From positions 1 through 43,178 of IMG/VR virus record IMGVR_UViG_3300046777_001596: DNA of 43,178 nucleotides; one strand, written 5' to 3'. The notes below the pieces were generated by a model. It was given only the letters and a program-made list of their open reading frames with translations. It was not told the DNA's origin and did not search any database. The translations under genes and the position numbers were made by a program. The stretch's first letter is position 1, and each line of letters begins with the position of its first letter. Source of the stretch: a virus. Below are positions 16,660-25,481 of this stretch, piece by piece.

Positions 16660-16924
16660 CTAGTTCGATTGCGTCTTTAAGGATTTTATTAAAAATTAGA
16701 CTGAATACTTCATGAAATGAGTCACTAGATGAGAAATCTTTAGGATGACTTTCATTTGCAGATATCGCATCAAAATCAACTGATACTTGATCATCTTCGC
16801 TCATAGTGACATCATTAATCTTAACCGTCACACCTTCATATTCACCATCATTAATTCTGAAACCCCAGTTCTTAACTTCTTCGCTAGGGTCACTTACCCA
16901 TGTGCTATACGTTGGCAAATTCAT
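16631..16924 (-). CDS. Small hypothetical protein between helicase and UvsX
   Basis: A 97-aa acidic protein (MNLPTYSTWVSDPSEEVKNW...) with VTVKINDVTMSEDDQVSVDFDAI and a helical C-terminus. It overlaps uvsX by 20 bases and the helicase by 29 bases. Proteins of this size and position are found between gp41 and UvsX in marine T4-like phages, but their role is not known to me. A small replication accessory function is inferred from the tight coupling only. Confidence 0.6.
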   Translation of the reverse strand: MNLPTYSTWVSDPSEEVKNWGFRINDGEYEGVTVKINDVTMSEDDQVSVDFDAISANESHPKDFSSSDSFHEVFSLIFNKILKDAIELDESNRTNNP

Positions 16925-17957
16925 CGTCTATATCCTCATCTGAAACTTCTTGTGTGATCAAAGAAGAGTTACTAACTTTATAACTATCTATGATGTATTG
17001 CTGAAACTCTTTACTTGTTAAGATTGGAACCCAAAACTCTTTAGTGTAAGTATCCTTTGCTCGATACTTTTGATCTTCACCTTTCCTTGAATACCAACCA
17101 TTGGAAGGCTTAACAACAAATCCACCATCGAGTGCAACTTCAAGTAATCCAGACCACTTACTGATTCCACCTTCAAATGATACTTCAACAGGAATCTTTG
17201 ACTTCTCTCTCACATAACGAGACTTTTCTACATTAATAATAAAATTGTATCCAGTCAAATCTGTACCATCTTTTTCTTGCTGGCGACCAATAATGTAAAT
17301 GTTATCAGCAGAATAATAAACACCTGTGCCACCTGAAACGATGTCTTTAGGATAAAGACCAATTTCTTTATACGTATGATTGACAACAATCATCGGTATA
17401 TCTTTTAGAGTCAAGTGTGGAGTAATCATTCTAAACAATGACTTAAGTTGCTTTGCACGAGACATATCAGCAACAGACTTACCATCCAATGCATCTTCCA
17501 CTTCTTTCTTCGAAGCTAGATTACCCACTGAATCCACAATAATGATAAGGTGATCACCACGTTCAATATTGCTAAGCTGAGCCATAGCATCGTGCTTAAG
17601 CTGCTCAATGTCAGTGATCGGCGTATGGACCACACGTTGAGTATCAATACCGAAACTATCAAAATAAGATTGAGGGCTACCAAACTCGCTATCATAAAAG
17701 AGAACGACTGAGTCATCATATTTGTCCATGTATGCCTTAGCAAGCAAGAGCGAGAAGGCAGTTTTAAAGTGTTTCGATGGGCCAGCAAATACTGTTAGCC
17801 CTGGTGTTAGACCACCATCTAAACGTCCAGACAGTGCAACATTAATCATTGGCACCGTTGTTTGAATCATATCCTTTGCATTAAAGAACTTACTCTTGCT
17901 CAACACTTCAGTATCTTTAATCGTGGAATTCTTACGTATTCTATCTAATAACGACAT
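16905..17957 (-). CDS. uvsX: UvsX RecA-like recombinase
   Basis: A 350-aa RecA/UvsX protein. Walker A is GPSKHFKT (about residue 59) in TVFAGPSKHFKTAFSLLLA, Walker B-like is HLIIIVDSVGN, and the loop-like region SGGTGVYYSADNIYIIGRQ follows. It forms filaments on single-stranded DNA for strand exchange and for replication restart in T4. The C-terminus is acidic (SDEDIDDEFANV), as in UvsX where it modulates binding. It shares an operon with the gp41 helicase. A TATAAT box upstream at 17982 suggests its own start point. Confidence 0.95.
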   Translation of the reverse strand: MSLLDRIRKNSTIKDTEVLSKSKFFNAKDMIQTTVPMINVALSGRLDGGLTPGLTVFAGPSKHFKTAFSLLLAKAYMDKYDDSVVLFYDSEFGSPQSYFDSFGIDTQRVVHTPITDIEQLKHDAMAQLSNIERGDHLIIIVDSVGNLASKKEVEDALDGKSVADMSRAKQLKSLFRMITPHLTLKDIPMIVVNHTYKEIGLYPKDIVSGGTGVYYSADNIYIIGRQQEKDGTDLTGYNFIINVEKSRYVREKSKIPVEVSFEGGISKWSGLLEVALDGGFVVKPSNGWYSRKGEDQKYRAKDTYTKEFWVPILTSKEFQQYIIDSYKVSNSSLITQEVSDEDIDDEFANV

Positions 17958-17981
17958 CTATATCTCCTAGTTTAGGATTTC

Positions 17982-18011
17982 ATTATACAGACAAAAGAGG
18001 TTACTAAGCAA
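17982..18011 (-). promoter_or_regulatory. Putative promoter upstream of uvsX
   Basis: Consensus TATAAT at 17982-17987 on the minus strand, with a weaker TTGCTT 18 bp upstream that overlaps the end of the polymerase gene. Confidence 0.5.
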
Positions 18012-20508
18012 ATAGATCTTCAAGAGATGCTTTCTCTTTGATTGACCAACCAACACATGATAGTAAGCTATTCAAAGGTTCCAAGAATGCTTTCTCAAAC
18101 ATCATGTCGTAATCGACATACTCGTCTAAGTGGAACTCTGGTGGAAGTTGGTCTAGGAAGGAAATCACATGAGTGCCAAGAGGATTAGGTTCTTTTACAT
18201 AGCAAAACTTAATCTTTTCGCCTTCCTGGATCCTTGCATATTTTTTAGTTATTTGTTTGTCGACAAGAAGATAATTATATAGGAGTGCGCCTCTTACATG
18301 AATAGGTGTTCCTTTACGAAATATCTTTGTTGTGTCAGCGTAATCAGTTAATCCGTTGACACCTCTTGGAAACGAAATATCAGCAACAGAAAAAGTTTTC
18401 CATTCTTGTTCTACCTGCTTAACAAACGCTCTTAATGCATCCTGGTCTTTTGTTAGAACGATATTGACAGCCTTCTTCAAGCGATCTCTAACAGATTGTG
18501 GAGTACTTGTTCTCACAATCTCCATACCCATCACCTTGAGTTTAGGCTCCTTGTATGCAACACCTTCTGAGTTATAAACGTTAACAGCATATCTTTTCTT
18601 TGCAATCCAAACGCCACGATCAGCAATAATCTCACGCTTGAATTTCAACTTTCTTTGGTGAACATTAATGTAATCTGATAACGATTCAGTAGCTTCGTTG
18701 ATTGCTGGTTGAATCAGTTCGTTGCAGTACTTATCTAAAGCTTCTACAACTTCCTCAGTAGATAGATTGTTATAATGTTTCTTTACGACATCATCAAGTG
18801 TGATGTATGTGGAGTCTGTATCAGAATAAAAAGAATAATCTCTATCGCCTGCACTTACTTGCATATTTAAAAACTTGTTTAACGATCTAGCAACAGTCCT
18901 GATTACAAGCTGACCAGTCATTGTGATCCCTTCAGCAATCCTATTATCATAGTATCTGAAGAACTTATTACCCATTGCACCATAAAGTGAATTCATTAAG
19001 ATCTTTGCAGCCATCTGTTTTGAATTCATTGTTGCAATCACAGACTTCCATTTAGGATCCTTTGTTTCCTGATAAGACTTTTCTGCATCAAGCATAATTC
19101 GCTTTGCTTTTTGTCTTGCATCAAAGTAATATTCAACAATCTCTGGAAAGAAACCTTTCTTGTCTTTCGTAAACGCTTGACCGTTTGCAGCCATTGACCA
19201 ATTGTTTTTCTGCAAGTGTGAAGTATCATATCGCTTATCCAACAACTCTTCGATACTTTGTTCTACATCTGGTAAAAACTTTTGACCATTGACTAAAGTA
19301 TCTGGTGACATGTTTAGTGTCATAATGATTGATGGATATAGAGATGTTGCATCAAAAGAAACAACCCAATCATATCTTCCAGGTGTTGGCTCCTTAACAT
19401 ATGCACCTAAGATCTGCCTATCGTGTTCAGGAGGTTCGACATGGTTAACCATAATATTCTTTTTCCAAAGTGCATTAAAAAGAATACAGTCCCATGTCTT
19501 AACTGGTGAAAAGATATCAGAGTAATTACACTTTGCATCATAAGCCATCGTTAGGATTAAGTTAATTAGCTTTCTGTTATCTTCAAGCTGATCAACAAGC
19601 TCTACGTCAACAATGTTATACTCTACAAACTTTTGCCAGTCATATGTGTAGAAATCTTTAAACGATTCGAATTGATGTTTAAGTTTTTCTTTGCCAAGTT
19701 CTGATTTCGCAACAGTATCCAACTTATAGTTCTCTTGTTGTGTATATCCAAACTTCTTATAAAGATCTAAGTAATCGAGTGTTGATGTGCCAACCCATTC
19801 GTAGATCATTTCAGTTCTACCAGCTGCAAACTCAACTTCCCTCGAATCAACAAATCCCCACGGTGATAACTCCTTCAATGAACTCTCGCCAAGAACTTTC
19901 ATAATTCTAGCAGATAGATATGCGATGTCAAAGAACTGACAATTCCAACCAGTAATCACATCTGGATAATCAGACCTAATTAGCTTGACAAACTTCTTTA
20001 GAAGATCATACTCATCTTGACACTGAAGATAAGTAATATTCTTCTTGTACGGTAAGAACGGATTACAACCAAGAGAAGTAATCTCTTTTGTATTATAGTC
20101 CTGAATAGTAATCAGTTGTACTTGCTCATTGGGATTCTTTGTGTCAGGAAATCCATATTCTGTAGTTGTCTCAATATCGATCGTGATAATTTTCATTTGA
20201 GTAATATCAAACTCAATATCACCTGGAAACATCTTAGTAATGCACGGATAGATGTAGTTTGTATTTCCAAAAATAGGAAAATTCTCGACTTTACTAAACT
20301 TTGAAATGAATTCTCTTGCGTCACTCATTGAGTCAAACTGCTTTTTCTCTAGGAATTCGCCGTTGATGTTCGTCAAATTTGTTGGAGTATGAGACCTAAC
20401 ATACAGGGTAGGCTTAAATGGAATCTTTTCTTGAATCCTTTTACCGTTTCTAATGCCACGCAAAAGGATATTATTGCCGCGTCTAGCGACGTTGGTATAG
20501 AACATCAT
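18004..20508 (-). CDS. 43: Family B DNA polymerase (gp43)
   Basis: An 834-aa replicative polymerase. The proofreading exonuclease has IDIETTTEYG, TGWNCQFFDIAY and YNIVDVELVDQ. The polymerase domain has SFDATSLYPSIIMTLNMSPDT (motif A), KILMNSLYGAMGN (motif B) and YSDTDSTYI (motif C). All expected catalytic acidic residues (D.E, D-SLYPS, DTDS) are present, and the length fits T4-like gp43, which runs to about 900 residues. Transcription starts at the promoter at 20541-20569. The start is at the first of two adjacent ATGs. Confidence 0.97.
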   Translation of the reverse strand: MMFYTNVARRGNNILLRGIRNGKRIQEKIPFKPTLYVRSHTPTNLTNINGEFLEKKQFDSMSDAREFISKFSKVENFPIFGNTNYIYPCITKMFPGDIEFDITQMKIITIDIETTTEYGFPDTKNPNEQVQLITIQDYNTKEITSLGCNPFLPYKKNITYLQCQDEYDLLKKFVKLIRSDYPDVITGWNCQFFDIAYLSARIMKVLGESSLKELSPWGFVDSREVEFAAGRTEMIYEWVGTSTLDYLDLYKKFGYTQQENYKLDTVAKSELGKEKLKHQFESFKDFYTYDWQKFVEYNIVDVELVDQLEDNRKLINLILTMAYDAKCNYSDIFSPVKTWDCILFNALWKKNIMVNHVEPPEHDRQILGAYVKEPTPGRYDWVVSFDATSLYPSIIMTLNMSPDTLVNGQKFLPDVEQSIEELLDKRYDTSHLQKNNWSMAANGQAFTKDKKGFFPEIVEYYFDARQKAKRIMLDAEKSYQETKDPKWKSVIATMNSKQMAAKILMNSLYGAMGNKFFRYYDNRIAEGITMTGQLVIRTVARSLNKFLNMQVSAGDRDYSFYSDTDSTYITLDDVVKKHYNNLSTEEVVEALDKYCNELIQPAINEATESLSDYINVHQRKLKFKREIIADRGVWIAKKRYAVNVYNSEGVAYKEPKLKVMGMEIVRTSTPQSVRDRLKKAVNIVLTKDQDALRAFVKQVEQEWKTFSVADISFPRGVNGLTDYADTTKIFRKGTPIHVRGALLYNYLLVDKQITKKYARIQEGEKIKFCYVKEPNPLGTHVISFLDQLPPEFHLDEYVDYDMMFEKAFLEPLNSLLSCVGWSIKEKASLEDLFA

Positions 20509-20540
20509 AGGCTTTACTAAATATAGGGGAAGTTTTACGT

Positions 20541-20569
20541 ATTATACACGCAGATTAATGTAACGTCAA
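20541..20569 (-). promoter_or_regulatory. Sigma70-type promoter for the polymerase gene
   Basis: TTGACG (20564-20569), a 17-bp spacer and TATAAT (20541-20546) on the minus strand, 33 bp before the polymerase start. It lies in the divergent gap opposite the exported-protein cassette. Confidence 0.8.
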
Positions 20570-20632
20570 TTGCATTACACCATGTTTTTTTTGTTTACAC
20601 ATTATGTATAACGCATATGGGAAAGGAAAAGC

Positions 20633-22144
20633 ATGCGTATCACAAATATTCTTGTGTTTTGTTTGTTTTTGTTGCCAGCTCTATCGATAGCACAAAATAC
20701 AAGTACTCAAAGTACATCTAACGGTACTACAACTAGCACAATCAATCCAATCAATCAAGGTGCCTATGACTCTAAGAGTTTGGTCGACACCAATTCTACT
20801 TCAAATAGTACAAGCTCGGTTACAACCAACAACATTTCTACTAGCACTAGTAATAATGTTAACACTAGCACTGTAAACAGTAATTCAACAAACGTCAACA
20901 ATAATGTAAACACAAGTACAAGTACTTCGACAAACGTTAATACAAATAACAACATTCAAAGTGGTACTGTAACTAATAATAATAACAATGTGATGAGTGG
21001 AACTGTTACTTACAACAATAATAATGTAAACACTGGTACTCAAACATTTAATAACAATAACGTAAGTACTGCTACAAATACTAACATCAATCAAAGTACA
21101 AGTTCAAGTACGACAAATAATATGAGTGTTAATACCAATAATAATATTAATAGTGGAACGATGACTTACAACAATAACAATGCATCTATTTCTTCATCGA
21201 ATAACACAAACACTAATGTAAACACAAATAACAATATTAATTCAGGCACTCAGACATTTAACAATAATAACGTGTCAACTAGTGCTTCTACATCACAGAA
21301 TGTTAATACTAATAATTCTACAAGCGTTAGCACTAATAACAATATTAATACTGGCACAATGACCTATAACAATAATAATGCTAGCACTTCTACCAATGTG
21401 AACACAAATAATAACATCAACACTGGTACTATGACATATAACAATAATAATGCAAGTACATCGACCAGCAATTCAACATCCAATAATACAAACGTTAATA
21501 CAAATAATAGTACCAGTGTAAACACAAACGTTAATCAAAACACCTCTGCTAGTGTTAACACAAACAATAATATTCAAACTGGTGATATGACCAATCGTAA
21601 TATTAATCAGACTACAGCAACAACTAATAATTTGAATGTGAATCAAAGTTCAAGTTATACCAATGCTTATAGTAATAGCGATCAAAAGGTAATATCTGAT
21701 AACACAAACAAAAATATTAATGAAACGACAATTACACAACGTGTAATACAACCACCTCCTACTGCTATTGCACCAGCAATGATGTCAGGTGGCGGGCAGG
21801 ATCTCTGTACTACAGGTTCATCTGGTGCAGTTCAAACACAAATGTTTGGTATGGCACTTGGTGGAACTAATAGAGATCTAAATTGTGAAAGGTTAAAGTT
21901 ATCTAAGACACTCTTTGATATGGGTATGAAAGTTGCTGCAGTTGCAACGATGTGTCAAGATCGTCGTGTATTTGAGGCAATGATGGCAGCTGGAACCCCA
22001 TGTCCTTATGAAGGTCAGATTGGTGATAAGGCTAAAGAACTTTGGGCAGCAAATCCAAACAAAGTTCCAAAGTATGATTATACAACAGCTGCAGAAGTAG
22101 ATAAGAAAGAAACGCCTAAATTTCATACGAGTAGTTTTAGATGA
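20633..22144 (+). CDS. Exported Asn/Thr/Ser repeat protein
   Basis: A 503-aa protein. Residues 1-20 form a clear signal peptide (MRITNILVFCLFLLPALSIA), so it is exported. About 300 residues of degenerate repeats follow, built on N, T and S around a NTNNNI-(N/Q)-(S/T)GT-MTYNNNNAST unit. A non-repetitive C-terminus has four Cys (LCTTGSSGAV, DLNCERLKLS, ATMCQDRRVFEAM, TPCPYEGQIGD) and looks like a small disulfide-stabilised domain. AAAGGA precedes the ATG. The repeats could form a long flexible or fibrous stalk. Function unknown; it opens the plus-strand envelope cassette. Confidence 0.8.
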   Translation: MRITNILVFCLFLLPALSIAQNTSTQSTSNGTTTSTINPINQGAYDSKSLVDTNSTSNSTSSVTTNNISTSTSNNVNTSTVNSNSTNVNNNVNTSTSTSTNVNTNNNIQSGTVTNNNNNVMSGTVTYNNNNVNTGTQTFNNNNVSTATNTNINQSTSSSTTNNMSVNTNNNINSGTMTYNNNNASISSSNNTNTNVNTNNNINSGTQTFNNNNVSTSASTSQNVNTNNSTSVSTNNNINTGTMTYNNNNASTSTNVNTNNNINTGTMTYNNNNASTSTSNSTSNNTNVNTNNSTSVNTNVNQNTSASVNTNNNIQTGDMTNRNINQTTATTNNLNVNQSSSYTNAYSNSDQKVISDNTNKNINETTITQRVIQPPPTAIAPAMMSGGGQDLCTTGSSGAVQTQMFGMALGGTNRDLNCERLKLSKTLFDMGMKVAAVATMCQDRRVFEAMMAAGTPCPYEGQIGDKAKELWAANPNKVPKYDYTTAAEVDKKETPKFHTSSFR

Positions 22145-22221
22145 AAGATAAACTTGTTGTTTGGTCTATATTATTCTGTTTAATGATAATTGCTATTTTA
22201 CCTGGATTTCAATATGGATAA
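22141..22221 (+). CDS. 26-aa membrane peptide
   Basis: ATG overlaps the preceding stop as ATGA and the frame encodes MKDKLVVWSILFCLMIIAIL followed by PGFQYG. It is a positively charged start plus one hydrophobic helix. Its stop overlaps the start of the 810-aa gene (ATGGATAA). The double overlap suggests a coupled small membrane protein rather than chance. The function is unknown. Confidence 0.5.
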   Translation: MKDKLVVWSILFCLMIIAILPGFQYG

Positions 22222-24646
22222 AAATTATAACTATAAATGGACTAAAGGTTTTGGAATTGCTATACTATTAACATTGATTTTAATTGTAGGAGCTGCTTAT
22301 GCTCAATCCTCTCCTAATACTCCAAGTGGTTATAGTATTGATGGGCAAACTGGGAATCTAATACCCAACGGTGCTCTAACATCTGGAACAGGATGGGCTA
22401 GTTCTTCTGGATCACCTGGATGGGTACCTAATGCTGCTCCTTTAGGATCTTTTGGTGCAAATGGTTATACTTTTAGTTATCAAATGGAGGAACTTGGTAA
22501 ATCTGGAATAAATTTAGGGGGATTTAATCTTGGTTACACAAACACAAGTGCTATATTTGTTACAGGTTTTAGTTATGGATTAACTTATCGTTTTCCTTGT
22601 GCAAACCAAATAGGTGGGAATTGTACTGATCCAAACGGACTACAAGATAATTTAAGAGTGGAAGTAGGATACTATCCAGCCTCTGGAGCTCCTGCATTTT
22701 ACACACACCAATTAGGATTAAAAAATATTAATGATGGAAATCCTGCATACAATCCTAATTGGCAAACATTAGCAGAAACAGTTACATTTGCTGGTGCTAA
22801 AACTCTTGCACAAGCTGGCGCTGTTAATATGGGAATAATTGGGCAAGATGCTGGATTTTGGGCTTGTCTTGGACAAGAATGTTATGGTCCTCAAGTAAAA
22901 AATGCATATGTAAAAGCAAATTATAGTGTAGATCCTTGTATTCTCAATCCTGCATTTAATCCTAGCTGTCCTGGATTTCAAAATATTTTACAGGGATCTA
23001 AAAGTCCTACTTTCTATTACAGTTACAATATAGCTCAATCATTGCCACATATTGGTGGAGGTGTTGTACTACACGGATATGATTATGGCTTCAATTGGTA
23101 TAACTATGGAGCATGTTATAATACTTTTATGTTCTGGTGTACAGATTGGAGAACGGATGGTGGAGGTAATATTAATTTTAGAATAAGTGATAAAAATAAT
23201 GTTACTATGCTTCAAAATCAATGGTATGTGAGTGGTAACAATAATGCTGGTAGTTTTAGTTCAAGGCACCTGTTCACTGAATCTAAGAATAGTTTAGACA
23301 TGGGCAATGTACAATGGTGGGCAAGTGATGTTTGGAATCATTTTGGTTGGGTAGGATGGACTAGACCTATATGGACTCCTGATCCTTGTTATACTAATGG
23401 ATTGTATAGTCCTAATTGTAGTAACTTTCAACAAACTCTAACTCAAGTTGTTGCTGATATCAAAGCACAGCAAGAAAAGATTGCAGCTCTTAATCCTTCA
23501 AGTACTTCAATAACACCAACTGGTTCAGTTACTGTGACATTAAATGATGTTAATTCTACTAATCCATCAGTTACAGTTACTACTGTTAATGAACCAATGC
23601 AACAAAATAATAGAACTGGTGTATCACAAGCTCAAACTTTAGTAGCTACAGAAATACCTGCTATAGTTACAAGAAATGCTAATCAAAATGCTAGGGTATT
23701 ATCTTTAGCACAACGTGCTATTGTTGAAGCTAATCAGACAGCTAGTTCATCCATGAAAGAAGCTGAAAGTATTTCATATAGTAGCGTTCAAACAAGTATA
23801 GCTTCAAGTATGGGTATGCAAGAAAATGAACAACAAACAACAGGTAATGTTCAAGTAAGTAGAGTAAGTCAAAATATTATTACAAGCACTATTACACAAC
23901 CTATAACACAAACATCACAGCAACCTATTATAATAGCAAATACAAAAGAATCATCACCTATACAAACAACAACAGCAACACCTATTACTATGGAGTCAGC
24001 AGCTCAAATATTGATGCCAAATGCTATGTTTAAATCTACTGAGCTTGCAGTTGTGATTCCAAGTTTACCACCAGTAAACACAATTAGAATTCAAGAAGAA
24101 AAACAAGAACAGTCTTATACATCTAGTAATCAGGAACAACCTCAAGTATTTGTACAACCAGTTGCACAACCAGATATACAACAGGCATATGTGCCACCTT
24201 CTATTACTACGTTGCCATTACAAGGACCAACAAATGTAATAGAAAGTTCAGTGCAAGTACTATCTCAACCAGTTGCACCAGTAGCAGTAACAGAAGCAGA
24301 ACAACCACAGCAACAAAGAAACTTTACTACAGATAAAACTAATCCAATTAATGATATTATTGATAGTAAACCAGTAGTTGCAGAACAAAGAACAGAAACA
24401 AATTTAGCAGCAGTAAATCGTAATGCACAAAATAATGAAGTAGCTGGAGGTGTTGATATTAATAATATTGCAGTAACACCAGTAGGATTCAGTGCTTACA
24501 ATGTAGCACTAAGAGACGTTGCTTTCTATGCACCTAAAGAAATTTATAGAAATCAACGAACCGTTGACAATGTTAGAGCATTAAGAAATTTGGCAAGTGA
24601 TAGGCTCCATCAAGAAATGGTGGATCAACAATACTTACCGAGGTAA
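22214..24646 (+). CDS. Large exported protein with Cys-rich paired motifs
   Basis: The start at 22214 (MDKNYNYKWTKG) gives an 810-aa product with a signal peptide ending AAYAQ (about residue 31). The first 400 residues form an extracytoplasmic, aromatic-rich region with two copies of DPC.xN....P.C..FQ (about residues 240 and 390). WW, GYTFSYQMEELG and GGVVLHGYDYGFNWYNY look like a beta-sandwich. The rest (about 400-780) is low-complexity, rich in Gln, Thr, Val and Pro. A virion-surface or envelope role is inferred. I do not recognise the family by name. Confidence 0.75.
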   Translation: MDKNYNYKWTKGFGIAILLTLILIVGAAYAQSSPNTPSGYSIDGQTGNLIPNGALTSGTGWASSSGSPGWVPNAAPLGSFGANGYTFSYQMEELGKSGINLGGFNLGYTNTSAIFVTGFSYGLTYRFPCANQIGGNCTDPNGLQDNLRVEVGYYPASGAPAFYTHQLGLKNINDGNPAYNPNWQTLAETVTFAGAKTLAQAGAVNMGIIGQDAGFWACLGQECYGPQVKNAYVKANYSVDPCILNPAFNPSCPGFQNILQGSKSPTFYYSYNIAQSLPHIGGGVVLHGYDYGFNWYNYGACYNTFMFWCTDWRTDGGGNINFRISDKNNVTMLQNQWYVSGNNNAGSFSSRHLFTESKNSLDMGNVQWWASDVWNHFGWVGWTRPIWTPDPCYTNGLYSPNCSNFQQTLTQVVADIKAQQEKIAALNPSSTSITPTGSVTVTLNDVNSTNPSVTVTTVNEPMQQNNRTGVSQAQTLVATEIPAIVTRNANQNARVLSLAQRAIVEANQTASSSMKEAESISYSSVQTSIASSMGMQENEQQTTGNVQVSRVSQNIITSTITQPITQTSQQPIIIANTKESSPIQTTTATPITMESAAQILMPNAMFKSTELAVVIPSLPPVNTIRIQEEKQEQSYTSSNQEQPQVFVQPVAQPDIQQAYVPPSITTLPLQGPTNVIESSVQVLSQPVAPVAVTEAEQPQQQRNFTTDKTNPINDIIDSKPVVAEQRTETNLAAVNRNAQNNEVAGGVDINNIAVTPVGFSAYNVALRDVAFYAPKEIYRNQRTVDNVRALRNLASDRLHQEMVDQQYLPR

Positions 24647-24648
24647 AC

Positions 24649-25302
24649 ATGTCAGAAGAAATTAAGGACGTTAATAAAAAGATCGATGAAGCAGAAGCAG
24701 CAGTAAAAAAGTATGCAAGTAAGGATACTGTTATTAGTATTGGTGGGTATGAATTTACACCAGCTAAGCTAATGGTTGCATTTACTCTTGTATCTTCTAT
24801 ATTAGGTGGTTTGTATGGTGCATTTGAGGTATATAAAGATTATGTTGGTATGAAGAAGAAGATTGCTGAGTATGTTGCACCAGATTTAACAGAATTTGAT
24901 AAACGCTTAGCCTTAATTGAAGAAAATGCAAGCAAGACTCAAAAGGCAGTTCAAGAAGGATCTGATAAGACTGCCGAATACACAAGAGACATTAAGAACG
25001 ATCTAAAGAACGATATTCGTCGTTTAGAAAAGACAGTAGAAGATGTTGAAAGAGGTAACAAAACTCAACAACGTGAAATAGACAAAACAGTTGCAGAAGT
25101 AAAAACAGATGTTCGTAATATTCAGAAACAAGCTGATGCATCTATTAATGCTGCTACTAAAGAAATGAATCGTATGGCTGCAGAAAATACAAAAGCAATT
25201 GCAGCAAATAACAAAGAAGTAGATGCTAAGTTAAAAGCATTAGATAAAAAGATCAATGATGATCTAAAGAAGGCGCTTGATAATCCTCTAGCTAATAGGT
25301 AA
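24649..25302 (+). CDS. Membrane-anchored coiled-coil protein
   Basis: A 217-aa protein with a soluble helical N-terminus, one transmembrane helix at about residues 42-62 (LMVAFTLVSSILGGLYGAF), and then 150 residues of heptad-like coiled coil (KTVEDVERGNKTQQREID, NIQKQADASINAATKEMN). The long coiled coil may span the periplasm or assemble into a bundle. GAGG lies 8 bases before the ATG, and the start is 2 bases after the previous stop, so it belongs to the same operon. Confidence 0.7.
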   Translation: MSEEIKDVNKKIDEAEAAVKKYASKDTVISIGGYEFTPAKLMVAFTLVSSILGGLYGAFEVYKDYVGMKKKIAEYVAPDLTEFDKRLALIEENASKTQKAVQEGSDKTAEYTRDIKNDLKNDIRRLEKTVEDVERGNKTQQREIDKTVAEVKTDVRNIQKQADASINAATKEMNRMAAENTKAIAANNKEVDAKLKALDKKINDDLKKALDNPLANR

Positions 25303-25307
25303 AATAA

Positions 25308-25481
25308 ATGGAAACTCTTGCAGATGCGTTAGGTAAGTTGTGGTTCTTAGGTGCAGGCGTTGTGGCAATTGCTGCTTATGCAGTCACCTTAAAGGTAAGA
25401 TTGGATTATTTGGAAAAGAACTATGACAAACAAATCACAGCTTTGTGGGATGCAGTAAATAAATTAAATAGAGACAAATAA
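25308..25481 (+). CDS. 57-aa single-TM protein
   Basis: METLADALGKLWFLGAGVVA begins a hydrophobic helix, then a charged amphipathic tail (LDYLEKNYDKQITALWDAVNKLNRDK). This layout is like small phage holin-associated or haemolysin-XhlA-type proteins. It starts 5 bases after the coiled-coil gene and its stop directly abuts the stop of the convergent cyclase gene, so no intergenic terminator separates them. Confidence 0.6.
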   Translation: METLADALGKLWFLGAGVVAIAAYAVTLKVRLDYLEKNYDKQITALWDAVNKLNRDK

